Assembly: GCF_900119795.1 (NCBI RefSeq)
Contig: NZ_LT634361.1
Location: forward strand, 744,001-808,000
Reading direction: 5' to 3'
Source: Tenacibaculum maritimum NCIMB 2154
Lineage (GTDB): Bacteria; Bacteroidota; Bacteroidia; Flavobacteriales; Flavobacteriaceae
DNA: 64,000 nucleotides
Shown here: positions 44,734 to 53,681 of the stretch, one piece after another
How positions within the stretch are numbered: position 1 is the stretch's first letter
Layout of the letters: each line of letters starts with the position of its first letter
Translations under genes and position numbers: made by a program
The notes under the pieces: model-generated
Told to the model about the DNA's origin: nothing
The model's input: the letters and a program-made list of their open reading frames with translations, nothing else
Databases searched by the model: none

Positions 44734-46025
44734 TGAATATAGAAATTGTTATAATTATAGGGTCAGTACTTCTTTCAGCCTTTTTTTCGGGTATGGAAAT
44801 AGCTTTCGTTTCTGCAAATAAGTTACATATAGAGTTGGAAAAAAAGCAGCATGGGTTTTTGCCGAAAATTTTAAGAAAGCTTACTCAAAAATCTTCTAAA
44901 TTCATTACTACAATGCTAGTGGGTAACAATATTTCATTGGTGATTTATAGTTACTTTATGGGAAAAATTTTAATTAATTGGTTTCAACTTTTTTTGCCTT
45001 CGGAGTATGGTGTTATAAATTATCTATTGGGCGATTTGAGATTACTGACGCAAACAACAATTTCTACATTATTAATTTTAATTACGGCAGAATTTCTTCC
45101 AAAGGCTATTTTTAGAATTTACGCAAATGAAGCATTAAAAATTTTTGCTATTCCAGCGTACTTCTTTTATGTTCTTTTCCATTTTATATCAGAGTTTATA
45201 ACAAAAATATCAGATTTTTTACTACACTTTTTCTTTAAAGCGAAAGCAAACGAAGAGCAAACAGCATTTAGTAAAGAAGAGTTAGGAAATTATATTACAG
45301 AACAACTAGATGGAGGAGGGGAGGCGGAAGAAGTAGATTCTGAGATTCAGATATTTCAAAATGCTTTAGGGTTTCATAAAGTAAAGGCGCGTGAAATTAT
45401 GGTACCCCGTATAGAAATTACAGCGGTAGATATTCATGAAACAGTAAGTAGTTTAAAAAAACAATTTATAGAAACAGGGTATTCAAAGATTGTAGTTTAT
45501 AAAAATTCGCTAGATGATATTCTCGGATACGTAAACGCATTTGAATTGTTTAAAAAACCGCGTTCTATAAAAGCCATATTGTTACCTGTAGAAATTGTTC
45601 CAGAATCAATGATGGTTAACGATGTTTTAAATACTTTGATAAAGAAAAGAAAAAGTATTGCAGTTGTAGTAGATGAGTATGGAGGAACTTCAGGAATCAT
45701 CACTGTTGAAGATATTATAGAAGAGCTCTTTGGAGAAATAGAAGACGAACACGATAGTCAAGAATTATTAGAAGAAAAAGTAAATGAAAGAGAATTTAAT
45801 TTCTCAGCAAGGCTAGAGGTTGATTATTTGAATGAGGAATATAGTTTGTCTTTGTTAAAAGAAGAAGATTATGAAACCTTAGGAGGCTTTATCATTCATC
45901 ATATAGAAAGCATTCCAAAACAAGGAGATGTTATTACAATAGAGGAATATCATTTCAAAATATTAAAAGTAGGAGCTACTAAAATAGATGAAGTTTATTT
46001 AAAAGTGCTAGATAAAGAGGTTTAA
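44733..46025 (+). CDS. HlyC/CorC family transporter-like CBS protein
   Basis: A 430-residue membrane protein with a DUF21 domain of four transmembrane helices (about 1-20, 60-82, 105-125 and 140-165), a CBS pair (about 215-335, with VPRIEITAVD and VVVDEYGGTSGIITVEDIIEELFGEI) and a CorC_HlyC domain (about 350-428). GldE, a gliding protein, belongs to the same architecture but is normally found next to gldD, so I do not use that name here. Likely role in Mg2+/Co2+ efflux. Confidence 0.88.
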   Translation: MNIEIVIIIGSVLLSAFFSGMEIAFVSANKLHIELEKKQHGFLPKILRKLTQKSSKFITTMLVGNNISLVIYSYFMGKILINWFQLFLPSEYGVINYLLGDLRLLTQTTISTLLILITAEFLPKAIFRIYANEALKIFAIPAYFFYVLFHFISEFITKISDFLLHFFFKAKANEEQTAFSKEELGNYITEQLDGGGEAEEVDSEIQIFQNALGFHKVKAREIMVPRIEITAVDIHETVSSLKKQFIETGYSKIVVYKNSLDDILGYVNAFELFKKPRSIKAILLPVEIVPESMMVNDVLNTLIKKRKSIAVVVDEYGGTSGIITVEDIIEELFGEIEDEHDSQELLEEKVNEREFNFSARLEVDYLNEEYSLSLLKEEDYETLGGFIIHHIESIPKQGDVITIEEYHFKILKVGATKIDEVYLKVLDKEV

Positions 46026-46122
46026 AAGTTATTTATTACAGAAAATAAATAGCTAAATTTTAAAAACCTTTGACAACTCAAATCCCCCAAGTTAACTTAC
46101 AGCAAAACACCTTATAAAAACA

Positions 46123-46153
46123 TTGCATTATTAAATGTGAAATTGTATTTTCG
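46123..46153 (+). promoter_or_regulatory. Candidate promoter of the PpiD-like gene
   Basis: TTG (46123-46125), a 20-base spacer and TATTTTCG (46146-46153), a TAnnTTTG variant with one mismatch, precede the ATG at 46180. Confidence 0.4.
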
Positions 46154-46179
46154 CGTACTGTAAATTAAATAAATGACGT

Positions 46180-48303
46180 ATGGCAATTTTATCGAAGATT
46201 AGAGAGCGCTCGATGTTCTTAATTCTTGTAATCGGATTAGCACTTTTTGCTTTTGTATTAGATCCTTCAACGATAGGAGATTTTTTTAACTCATCTAAGC
46301 AGAATACTGTTGGGGAAGTAAATGGAGAAGATATTTCTCGACAAGACTTTGCTGAGGCTGTAGAGACTTATAAAGCACAAACAGGTAACAAAGTTTCTGA
46401 AATGCAAGCAGCTAAAACTGTTTGGAATAATCTTGTTAGACAAAGAATATATCAAAAGCAATTAGAAGAGGCAGGGATTACAGTTGGAGAATCAGATATT
46501 ATGAATGCTATATATGAAGCACCATCCATACAAAATGATCCAAGATTTCAGACTGAAGGTGTTTTTGATAAAGAAAAATTAAAGGAACATCTTGCTACCA
46601 TAAAGGATGAAAATAATGCAGAGTGGAAAGCATGGCAAAATTATATGCTTTCATTAAAGGAAAGTATTGAAAAAAAGACATATGATAATTTAGTATCTGC
46701 TGGTTTAGGAGCATCTTTAAAAGAAGGAGAAAACCAGTATTTTACTGAAAATACAAAAGTAGATGCATCATATGTGTATGTTCCTTATACCTCTATTCCT
46801 GATAGTACAGTAACTATTAAGAAAAGTGAGGTGAAAAGATACCTAGAAAACCATAGTGCAGATTTTCAAGTAGAGGCTTCAAGAGATATTAGCTTTGTGA
46901 AATTTGATGTAGTTCCTACTGCCAAAGATGAAGAAGCTATTAAAAATGAAGTTGCTAAGCTAGTAGAAGATTCTGTAAATGAAAGAAATGTACCTTTAAA
47001 AGGGTTGAGAAATACTGTAGATTATGCAGAGTTCTTAGAAGAAAATAAATCGGATTTACCATTGGATGAAAACTTTAAGTTTAAAGTAGAAGTACCTCAG
47101 GTAATTGCCGATCAAATTTTTGATGGTAAAAAAGGAGATGTTTTTGGTCCATATAAAGATAAAGAATTCTTTAAATTATCTAAAGTAACAGAAGTTACTA
47201 GTATCCCAGATTCAGTAAGAGCAAGTCATATCTTAGTACGATTTGTAGGAACTTCTGGGGCAGCTCCAGAGGTAGTTAAGAGTGAAGAAGAGGCTAAGAA
47301 AACAGCGGATAGCTTATTGGCAGTTGTAAAAGCTGACAAAAGTAAATTTGCTGATTTAGCAAAAAAGTTTTCTTCAGATAAAGGGTCTGCGGAAAAAGGA
47401 GGAGATTTAGACTGGTTTACTTATAATAGAATGGTTCCTGCTTTTAGAGATTATTGTTTTACTAATAAAAAAGGAGATATTGGAGTAGTAAAGTCACAAT
47501 TTGGATTTCATATTATTAAGATTGATGACCAAAAGAACTTCCAGAATGTGGTTAAGTTGGTAACTTTGGCTCGTAAAATAGAAGCATCGGAAGAAACTGA
47601 AAATGCAATATTTCAAAATGCAGAAACATTTGCTTTAGAGTTAACAAAAGGAGCTAATTTTGATGAATTGGTAAAAGAAAAGAAACTTTCTTCTCAACCA
47701 GCCGTAGGGTTGAAGGTGTTAGATGAAAATGTACCAGGAATAGGGGATGAGAGAGAAATTGTAACATGGGCTTTTGGAAAAGATACAGAAATAGGTGCTT
47801 TTAAACGTTTTGATATTTCTAATGGAGGACATGTAGTGGCAATCATTACTGGAGTAACTTCTAAAGGTTTAATGCCAGTAGATAAGGCAGTGGCAGAAGT
47901 TCGTCCTATTCTAGTAAATGAGAAGAAAGCTAAAATTATAGAAGAAAAAATTAAAGGAGCAACCTTAGCGGATATTGCAGAATCTGTAGGAGTAAGCGTA
48001 CGTAAAGCAGAAGGAGTTAACTTACAATCACCAACCTTATCAGGTGTTGGATATGAGCCTAAAGTGATTGGAGCAATGATTAATGCAAAAGAAAATGAGG
48101 TTTATAAGGATATAGTAGGAGATAGAGGTGTATATGCTTTTGTAGTATCTAAAAAAGAGCTGCCAACGAGTTTAGAGAACTACGATACTTATAGAAAAAG
48201 AATAGCAGAGCAGCGAAAAAATCAATCGTATCAAATGTATGAAGCAATTAAAAAAGTTTCTAATATAGAGGATAATGTTTCTGCTTACTACGGAATTCAA
48301 TAA
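46180..48303 (+). CDS. PpiD-like periplasmic peptidyl-prolyl isomerase
   Basis: A 707-residue membrane-anchored chaperone with a single N-terminal transmembrane helix (about 11-30), a SurA-like N-terminal helical domain and a parvulin domain at about 345-450 (RASHILVRFV; SSDKGSAEKGGDLDWFTYNRMVPAFRDYCF; GVVKSQFGFHIIKIDD). It assists folding of exported proteins at the inner membrane. The transmembrane plus parvulin order matches PpiD. It is the last gene of the plus-strand series and is closed by a strong terminator. Confidence 0.92.
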   Translation: MAILSKIRERSMFLILVIGLALFAFVLDPSTIGDFFNSSKQNTVGEVNGEDISRQDFAEAVETYKAQTGNKVSEMQAAKTVWNNLVRQRIYQKQLEEAGITVGESDIMNAIYEAPSIQNDPRFQTEGVFDKEKLKEHLATIKDENNAEWKAWQNYMLSLKESIEKKTYDNLVSAGLGASLKEGENQYFTENTKVDASYVYVPYTSIPDSTVTIKKSEVKRYLENHSADFQVEASRDISFVKFDVVPTAKDEEAIKNEVAKLVEDSVNERNVPLKGLRNTVDYAEFLEENKSDLPLDENFKFKVEVPQVIADQIFDGKKGDVFGPYKDKEFFKLSKVTEVTSIPDSVRASHILVRFVGTSGAAPEVVKSEEEAKKTADSLLAVVKADKSKFADLAKKFSSDKGSAEKGGDLDWFTYNRMVPAFRDYCFTNKKGDIGVVKSQFGFHIIKIDDQKNFQNVVKLVTLARKIEASEETENAIFQNAETFALELTKGANFDELVKEKKLSSQPAVGLKVLDENVPGIGDEREIVTWAFGKDTEIGAFKRFDISNGGHVVAIITGVTSKGLMPVDKAVAEVRPILVNEKKAKIIEEKIKGATLADIAESVGVSVRKAEGVNLQSPTLSGVGYEPKVIGAMINAKENEVYKDIVGDRGVYAFVVSKKELPTSLENYDTYRKRIAEQRKNQSYQMYEAIKKVSNIEDNVSAYYGIQ

Positions 48304-48323
48304 AAATAAAGAAATAACGTTAT

Positions 48324-48356
48324 AAAAAGACCAGATCATTTTGATCTGGTCTTTTT
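48324..48356. terminator. Terminator between PpiD-like and lipase-like genes
   Basis: AAAAAGACCAGATCA (48324-48338) pairs perfectly over 15 bp with TGATCTGGTCTTTTT (48342-48356) around a 3-base loop; T runs on both sides serve both convergent genes. Confidence 0.85.
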
Positions 48357-48379
48357 TGTTTAGGTAGTTTATAAGAAAA

Positions 48380-50188
48380 TTATTGTTTGATAATTTTAAA
48401 ACTTTTCTTTTTAGCATTGATGGTAATCTTTACAAGATATAGTCCCCTTTGCAATTTATCTGTAGAGATTCTATAAGAGGAATCCGTTCTTATTGATTGG
48501 TTATACAGTACTCTTTGACCGTTTAGGTTATAAATTTCGACTATAACTTGATTGTTTTTAGCGCTCGTATTAACTATTTCTAAATGATCTTTAATAAAAT
48601 TACTTTTTAGCTTAGCAGAAAATTGCGTGCTTTCTTCTGGAGTGCTGAGTGCTTTGATTGGCATATCAGAAATATTTCCTACAGTAAAGCCAGAAACGAG
48701 CGACCTGTTAAAATCACTATGAGTACCTGTTAAATGTATGCTATAAACTCCATTATCAAACGAAGAAGTATCCAGGGTAAAGTTATTGGTTACTGAATTA
48801 TAGGTAAAAGAATATACGTTAGAAGCGTCATTTACTTTGTTGCCATATAAATCAGAAGTTTTGGTAATAATAGCATTTACATCAAAAGTAGCGAGATCAG
48901 CTTTGGTATCTTGAAAAGACACTATCAAGTTTTTGTTTTTTTCAAGAGCTTCGTATGTCATTTTCGGACCGTTAGGTTGGTGAATAAAAGCAACAAATTT
49001 AGAATTAGCTTCTAGTTGAATAGGGAGTAGCTCTAATTCTTTTTCTTTACTAAGTAGATAGCTACTGTTGTGTTTGTTTGTGGTAAAATCTTTTTTATTT
49101 TCAGGAGTTAAATAACCATTGTTAAGAGTTAAGTTAAAGGCATCAGAGCTTACTTTGTGAAAAATATTTAATCTGGCATGTTGATTGCCTTTATCTAAGA
49201 TTATTTTATCATAAGCGTTTTCAGAGTTGATGATTTGGTAATTACTAATTACTTTACTAGCATAAATAGGAGTATTTCTTGTATTGGGGCTATTTTTTCT
49301 TGGATAATAATCCTTTAAGTAGGGTTTTATAAATTTCCAAACATACTGCCCTAAAGCGATATCAATATGGTCTATTTGAGCTTGATTTCGTTTAAAAAGA
49401 TAATTTCCATTAGGGCGTAAAGTACTGTTATAAGGAGAAACTCCATCATTAGTTCCTTGATGAGTGTATAGGATAGCACCACTAAATAGCATTACAGGAG
49501 CTAGTGGAGTACTTCCTTCTGAAAAGGAAGAGCCTCCTAAAATAAAAAACTTTTCAGGTTCATTATAAGGATGATTATCAAAGTATGGGCGAACAACATT
49601 ATTGCAATAGTAGGTTGTAGAAGTAGCTCCTCCTCCGTTGAGGCTAGTAGCTTTCCAAAGCCAATTAAACCACCATTGTTGGGTTATATCGGCCAGATAG
49701 GTTCCCCAATAAGGAGTTCCCAAAGCGAAAACTCGTTTTACTTTATCTTTTTTTCCGTGTGTGTACATTGCTACTTCAGAAGCTTTACCTCCATTGCTGT
49801 GAGCTATGATATATAAGTTTTCTACATTGTATTTACGAGTAATAATGTCTATAGATTCGGCTAGCAACTTTCCGTTTACCCACATTCCTTCACCTCTTGT
49901 TGTAGCTACAAATACAACTTGATATCCTTCATTAAAAGCATCTTGATAAAAAGTGTTATTTGTAAATAACAGTTGATTTAGGTCAATATACCCATGGTTA
50001 AATAAAATAACTTCACCGTTAAAATTAGCGGGTCTAGCTCCGTAATGAATTGTAGATTTTGCTAGTGAGCCTATGAAGAAGGGGCTTACGTTTTCTGGTT
50101 TAGGAAGTTGTTTTTCAATAAAACTTTGAGAAAAGGAAGTAAAGGAAATAAGGAAGAAAAAACAAATCCTTAGTAGTTTTGATTTCAT
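48380..50188 (-). CDS. Secreted alpha/beta hydrolase with T9SS type A sorting domain
   Basis: A 602-residue exported protein: signal peptide (1-20), an alpha/beta-hydrolase domain (about 50-290), a middle beta-rich region, and a C-terminal type A T9SS sorting domain (about 525-602). The nucleophile is probably Ser131 in IIAHSNGGK, a variant GxSxG (AHSNG). FNHGYI near residue 63-68 fits an oxyanion region. The tail NNQVIVEIYNLNGQRVLYNQ and LQRGLYLVKITI is the sorting domain. It should be exported by the same GldKLMN machine encoded here and act outside the cell as a lipase/esterase; the substrate is unknown. Confidence 0.85.
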   Translation of the reverse strand: MKSKLLRICFFFLISFTSFSQSFIEKQLPKPENVSPFFIGSLAKSTIHYGARPANFNGEVILFNHGYIDLNQLLFTNNTFYQDAFNEGYQVVFVATTRGEGMWVNGKLLAESIDIITRKYNVENLYIIAHSNGGKASEVAMYTHGKKDKVKRVFALGTPYWGTYLADITQQWWFNWLWKATSLNGGGATSTTYYCNNVVRPYFDNHPYNEPEKFFILGGSSFSEGSTPLAPVMLFSGAILYTHQGTNDGVSPYNSTLRPNGNYLFKRNQAQIDHIDIALGQYVWKFIKPYLKDYYPRKNSPNTRNTPIYASKVISNYQIINSENAYDKIILDKGNQHARLNIFHKVSSDAFNLTLNNGYLTPENKKDFTTNKHNSSYLLSKEKELELLPIQLEANSKFVAFIHQPNGPKMTYEALEKNKNLIVSFQDTKADLATFDVNAIITKTSDLYGNKVNDASNVYSFTYNSVTNNFTLDTSSFDNGVYSIHLTGTHSDFNRSLVSGFTVGNISDMPIKALSTPEESTQFSAKLKSNFIKDHLEIVNTSAKNNQVIVEIYNLNGQRVLYNQSIRTDSSYRISTDKLQRGLYLVKITINAKKKSFKIIKQ

Positions 50189-50209
50189 TTTGTGTAATTT
50201 TTATGTTAA

Positions 50210-50217
50210 CAAATATA
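50210..50217 (-). promoter_or_regulatory. Promoter -7 element of the secreted hydrolase gene
   Basis: On the minus strand TATATTTG matches TAnnTTTG, 21 bases before the ATG at 50188. The -33 region is a run of A/T without a clear TTTG. Confidence 0.5.
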
Positions 50218-50321
50218 AAAATACATAAAAAAAATACATTAAAAATATATTATACGTAAAATTCGTAAATAATCGTTATATACATATTAGATTTGCCATG
50301 TAGCTATTTTAAAATAGAACG

Positions 50322-50368
50322 TATAAAAATATGGCTACAAAACTTAGTTTTGTAGCCATATTTTTATA
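50322..50368 (-). terminator. Terminator of the propeller gene
   Basis: A perfect 21-bp stem (left arm 50322-50342, right arm 50348-50368, core ATGGCTACAAAA) around a 5-base loop lies 23 bases after the stop of the minus-strand gene. It is the strongest hairpin in the window. Confidence 0.85.
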
Positions 50369-50391
50369 GGTGATCTTCCAAAAGTTACTAC

Positions 50392-51444
50392 TTATTGCTT
50401 TATGAATTTAATAGAAGTTATATTATTAAACTTCAAGAAATAAGTTCCGCTGGCATAGTTGCTGATATCAATTTTTTCTTGATTAGAAATGCTCCCATTC
50501 GAAATTGTCACTCCTGATGCGTTAAGAATAGTGTAATTTTTTTTGGATGTTAGATTGGAAAAATATATGAAATCAGTTGAAGGATTTGGGTGTATATTTA
50601 TTGTTTTATTAAGTGATGATACATCATCGATTGATAGAGTGGTATTTAAACTAACTTTTAAAACTTCACCTTTACTAAAATCAGCAATATAAAGGTTGCT
50701 CTCATTTGAGGTTAACGCAGAAGGAAATTCTAATTCTGTTGTAATATCATCAGTAGAAACCGGAGTTGTTTTAGTAGTATCTATTCGTACAACTTTCTTT
50801 GCATTTAGTTCAGAAATATAAAGGTAGTTTCCACTTAGAGTTAATGCGTTGGGAAAATTTAGTCCAGTTGTAATTTCTACAGGAGTAGGAGAATTTTCAG
50901 CAAGATCTATTTTGAAGATTTTACCTCCATTTATTTCAGAAACATAGAGATCGTTTCCATTTAGGGTTAGCCCATAAGAAGAAGTTAGATTTACCATTAG
51001 ATTTGTAACAACAGCTGGACTTTCTGTAATATCTATTTTTAAGATTCTATCATTTTGACTAACATAAAGGTAATTTTCGTTTAAAGCTAATGCATTAGGA
51101 AAATTTAACCCAGTTACAACATCTGTAGGAGTAGGAGAGGATTCAGTAATGTCTATTTTTGAAATTTTATTGTGATTCTGAGTAAAATAAAGGTTGTTTC
51201 CTTTGAATGCTAGTGCAGTAGGAGAACTTAATCCTGTTACAACATCTATAAGAGTAGGAGAAGCTTCCGTAATGTCTATTTTTGAAATTTTATTTCCACC
51301 TGATTCAGCAATATAAAGATCCTTTCCGTTTAATACGAGCGCTCTAGGAGAATTTAACCCCGTTATCACGCTAGTTTGCGCAATAATTAGATTTTCATTT
51401 AAAATGAAAATTATAGCTAGGAATAAAAAATAAATTTGTTTCAT
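50392..51444 (-). CDS. Secreted six-repeat beta-propeller protein with T9SS sorting domain
   Basis: A 350-residue exported protein from the ATG at 51444 (a longer frame starts at 51525 but adds non-signal residues). After the signal peptide (cleavage near IIAQ, residue 22) come six imperfect repeats of about 42 residues with the pattern VxTGLxFPxALxLNxNxLYVSE...KIDITESxP, fitting a six-bladed NHL/SMP-30-like propeller. The C-terminal part is a type A T9SS sorting domain beginning INIHPNPSTDFIYF and ending YFLKFNNITSIKFIKQ. A role in binding outside the cell is likely; no enzymatic residues stand out. Confidence 0.85.
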   Translation of the reverse strand: MKQIYFLFLAIIFILNENLIIAQTSVITGLNSPRALVLNGKDLYIAESGGNKISKIDITEASPTLIDVVTGLSSPTALAFKGNNLYFTQNHNKISKIDITESSPTPTDVVTGLNFPNALALNENYLYVSQNDRILKIDITESPAVVTNLMVNLTSSYGLTLNGNDLYVSEINGGKIFKIDLAENSPTPVEITTGLNFPNALTLSGNYLYISELNAKKVVRIDTTKTTPVSTDDITTELEFPSALTSNESNLYIADFSKGEVLKVSLNTTLSIDDVSSLNKTINIHPNPSTDFIYFSNLTSKKNYTILNASGVTISNGSISNQEKIDISNYASGTYFLKFNNITSIKFIKQ

Positions 51445-51640
51445 GATTCTTAATTTAGTGTTTGTTAAATTTTGCGGGGCGAATTTACGAATAAACTTGG
51501 CATTGAATAATAAGGACGTGAGCATTTTATGAAATTATTAAGAAGTGTTTTTTAAGGTTTACAGCGTCATATTTCTTGCTGATACTAAAGCAACTTTTTG
51601 TATTTATACTAGTTATGATTTACAAAAGGAATTAATTTAT

Positions 51641-51682
51641 AAACTAAAAGAGGCTGCCTTTTCAGACAGCCTCTTTTAGTTT
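51641..51682 (-). terminator. Terminator of lpdA
   Basis: AAACTAAAAGAGGCTG (51641-51656) pairs over 16 bp with CAGCCTCTTTTAGTTT (51667-51682) around a 10-base loop, 13 bases after the lpdA stop on the minus strand. Confidence 0.85.
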
Positions 51683-51695
51683 ATATAATTTTATA

Positions 51696-53096
51696 CTAGG
51701 CGTTTAGAGGTTTTCCATCCCAAGCAGCTTTTGCAGCTTCTTTTACCGCTTCTGAATAGGTAGGATGCCCATGGCAAATACGAGCGATATCTTCTGCTGA
51801 GGCTCTAAATTCCATAGCTACGGCAGCTTCCATTATTAAATCAGCAGCGCGGGCTCCAACAATGTGGACTCCTAAGACTTCATCAGTATTTTTATCAGCT
51901 AATACCTTTACAAAACCATCAATATCTCCGCTTGCGCGTGAGCGACCTAATGCCCTCATAGAAAATTTCCCTGCTTTATATGCGATACCAGCAGTTTTTA
52001 ATTCGTCTTCTGTTTTGCCAACAGCAGCAACCTCTGGCCAAGTATATACAATACCAGGGATTAAATTATAATCGATATGAGGTTTTTGGCCAGCTAAATA
52101 CTCCGCAACAACAACGCCTTCTTCTTCTGCTTTATGAGCAAGCATCGCTCCTTCAACAACATCACCGATTGCATATATATTAGAAATATTCGTTTGTAAG
52201 TGACTGTTAACGGCTACCTGATTTCTTTCATTTAGTTTTACCCCAGCATTTTCTAAAGCTAAACCTTCCGTGTATGGTTTACGACCAACAGCAACTAAAC
52301 AATAGTCTCCTTTAAACTCTACTTCAGCTCCTTTTTTATTTGTAGCTTTAACGATGACCTCTTCTCCCTTTCTTTCTACAGCGGTTACACCATGACTTAC
52401 GTTAAATTTAACACCTTGTTTTTTGAGGACTTTAGTAAGTTCTTTAGAAACATCGGCATCCATTGTTGGAGTAATTTTTGGAGCATACTCAATAACAGTA
52501 ACTTCGGCTCCTAATCGTTTATAAACAGAACCTAATTCCAATCCAATAACTCCACCACCAATTACTAATAAATGTTTAGGAACTTCTTTTAGTTTCAAAG
52601 CTTCTGTAGAAGTAATTATTCTTTCCTTGTCTAGAGAAATAAAAGGTAGTGTTGATGGTTTAGATCCAGTTGCTATAATGGTGTTAGTACCTTCAATGAT
52701 TTCCTCGGTATCATCATTTTTTGTGATTTTGACATGTGTAGCATCCACAAAAGAACCTAACCCTTCAAAAACAGCTATATTGTTTTTATCCATTAAGTAC
52801 TTGATTCCTCCCGTAGTTTGTTCAACAACTTTTGCTTTTCGCTCCACCATTTTACCAAAGTCGAATGCAGGATTTTCAACAGAAATTCCATGCTCTTCAA
52901 AATGATGAACAGCGTCATAATAGTGATGAGAACTATCTAAAAGAGCCTTTGAAGGAATACATCCAACGTTTAAACAAGTTCCTCCTAAGGTTGCGTATTT
53001 TTCAATAATAGCAACTTTTTTTCCTAATTGAGAAGCTCTAACCGCGGCAATATAACCTCCAGGACCAGAACCAATAACGATAATATCGTATTTCAT
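51696..53096 (-). CDS. lpdA: Dihydrolipoyl dehydrogenase
   Basis: E3 flavoprotein of 2-oxoacid dehydrogenase complexes. The 466-residue sequence has the FAD motif GSGPGGY at 9-15, the redox-active disulfide C41/C46 in GGTCLNVGCIPSK, the NAD motif GGGVIGLELG, and the catalytic His444/Glu449 in HGHPTYSEAVKEA. The gene is isolated from E1/E2 genes here, which is common in this group. A TAnnTTTG box (TATTTTTG at 53138-53145 on the minus strand) lies upstream. Confidence 0.97.
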   Translation of the reverse strand: MKYDIIVIGSGPGGYIAAVRASQLGKKVAIIEKYATLGGTCLNVGCIPSKALLDSSHHYYDAVHHFEEHGISVENPAFDFGKMVERKAKVVEQTTGGIKYLMDKNNIAVFEGLGSFVDATHVKITKNDDTEEIIEGTNTIIATGSKPSTLPFISLDKERIITSTEALKLKEVPKHLLVIGGGVIGLELGSVYKRLGAEVTVIEYAPKITPTMDADVSKELTKVLKKQGVKFNVSHGVTAVERKGEEVIVKATNKKGAEVEFKGDYCLVAVGRKPYTEGLALENAGVKLNERNQVAVNSHLQTNISNIYAIGDVVEGAMLAHKAEEEGVVVAEYLAGQKPHIDYNLIPGIVYTWPEVAAVGKTEDELKTAGIAYKAGKFSMRALGRSRASGDIDGFVKVLADKNTDEVLGVHIVGARAADLIMEAAVAMEFRASAEDIARICHGHPTYSEAVKEAAKAAWDGKPLNA

Positions 53097-53137
53097 GAGT
53101 TATTTTTTATTTTATTTTGAAGTCTCATTTTAAGCTA

Positions 53138-53145
53138 CAAAAATA
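53138..53145 (-). promoter_or_regulatory. Promoter -7 element of lpdA
   Basis: TATTTTTG on the minus strand, 41 bases before the lpdA ATG, in the divergent region shared with the heme-binding protein gene. Confidence 0.5.
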
Positions 53146-53213
53146 CAATTATTTATATATAAAATTTAATCTTCATAAGAATTACTATATTTAGACGCTA
53201 AAATTAATACCAT

Positions 53214-53681
53214 ATGAAAATTTCACCAAAAGGGGGCTTGTTAATAGTGCTTGTTTTTGCAGGAATGCAATTTTTTAAACCGAATAAAAATGAAGGAGAA
53301 TCAAGTTCGTTAACGTATTTTATAACAGAAACGAAAGCAAATAAAGAAGTGGTAGAAGTTCTTAAATCGGCATGTTTTGATTGTCATAGTAGCATTACAA
53401 AATACCCTTGGTACTATAATATAACACCTGTTAATTATTGGATGGCGCATCATATTGAAGAAGGAAAGGAGCATTTAAATCTTTCTGAATGGCAGTCTTA
53501 CTCACTAAAAAAGAAGGCACATAAAATGGAGGAAATTTATGAGGAGATGGAAGAAAGAGAAATGCCTTTAAAATCATATACTTGGACGCATGCAGATGCT
53601 AGGTTAACAGAAAACCAGATAAAAACTATTGTAGATTGGGCTAAGGAACAGGAATCTATTTACGAGGCGAAACTAAATTAA
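53214..53681 (+). CDS. Heme-binding domain protein (cytochrome-like, CxxCH)
   Basis: A 155-residue protein with an N-terminal hydrophobic segment (about 8-21), a c-type heme motif CFDCH (C54, C57, H58), followed by STITKYPWYYNITP and WxxHHIEEGKEHLNLSEW, the pattern of the Haem_bd domain (PF14376). The C-terminal segment EMPLKSYTWTHADARLTE carries a further conserved EMP motif. It is likely a periplasmic membrane-tethered heme protein of unknown redox partner. It precedes the glycosyltransferase gene without a gap. Confidence 0.85.
   Translation: MKISPKGGLLIVLVFAGMQFFKPNKNEGESSSLTYFITETKANKEVVEVLKSACFDCHSSITKYPWYYNITPVNYWMAHHIEEGKEHLNLSEWQSYSLKKKAHKMEEIYEEMEEREMPLKSYTWTHADARLTENQIKTIVDWAKEQESIYEAKLN

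Noticed and set aside
44733..46025. Identification of the CorC-like gene as gldE
   Set aside because: The architecture (DUF21, CBS pair, CorC_HlyC) is shared with GldE, but gldD is not adjacent and the neighbours are lptC and a PpiD-like gene, so the name is not justified.
50304..50317. Palindrome CTATTTTAAAATAG between the hydrolase and propeller genes
   Set aside because: All-AT core palindromes are common in this composition and it is not tied to a promoter or a stable hairpin.
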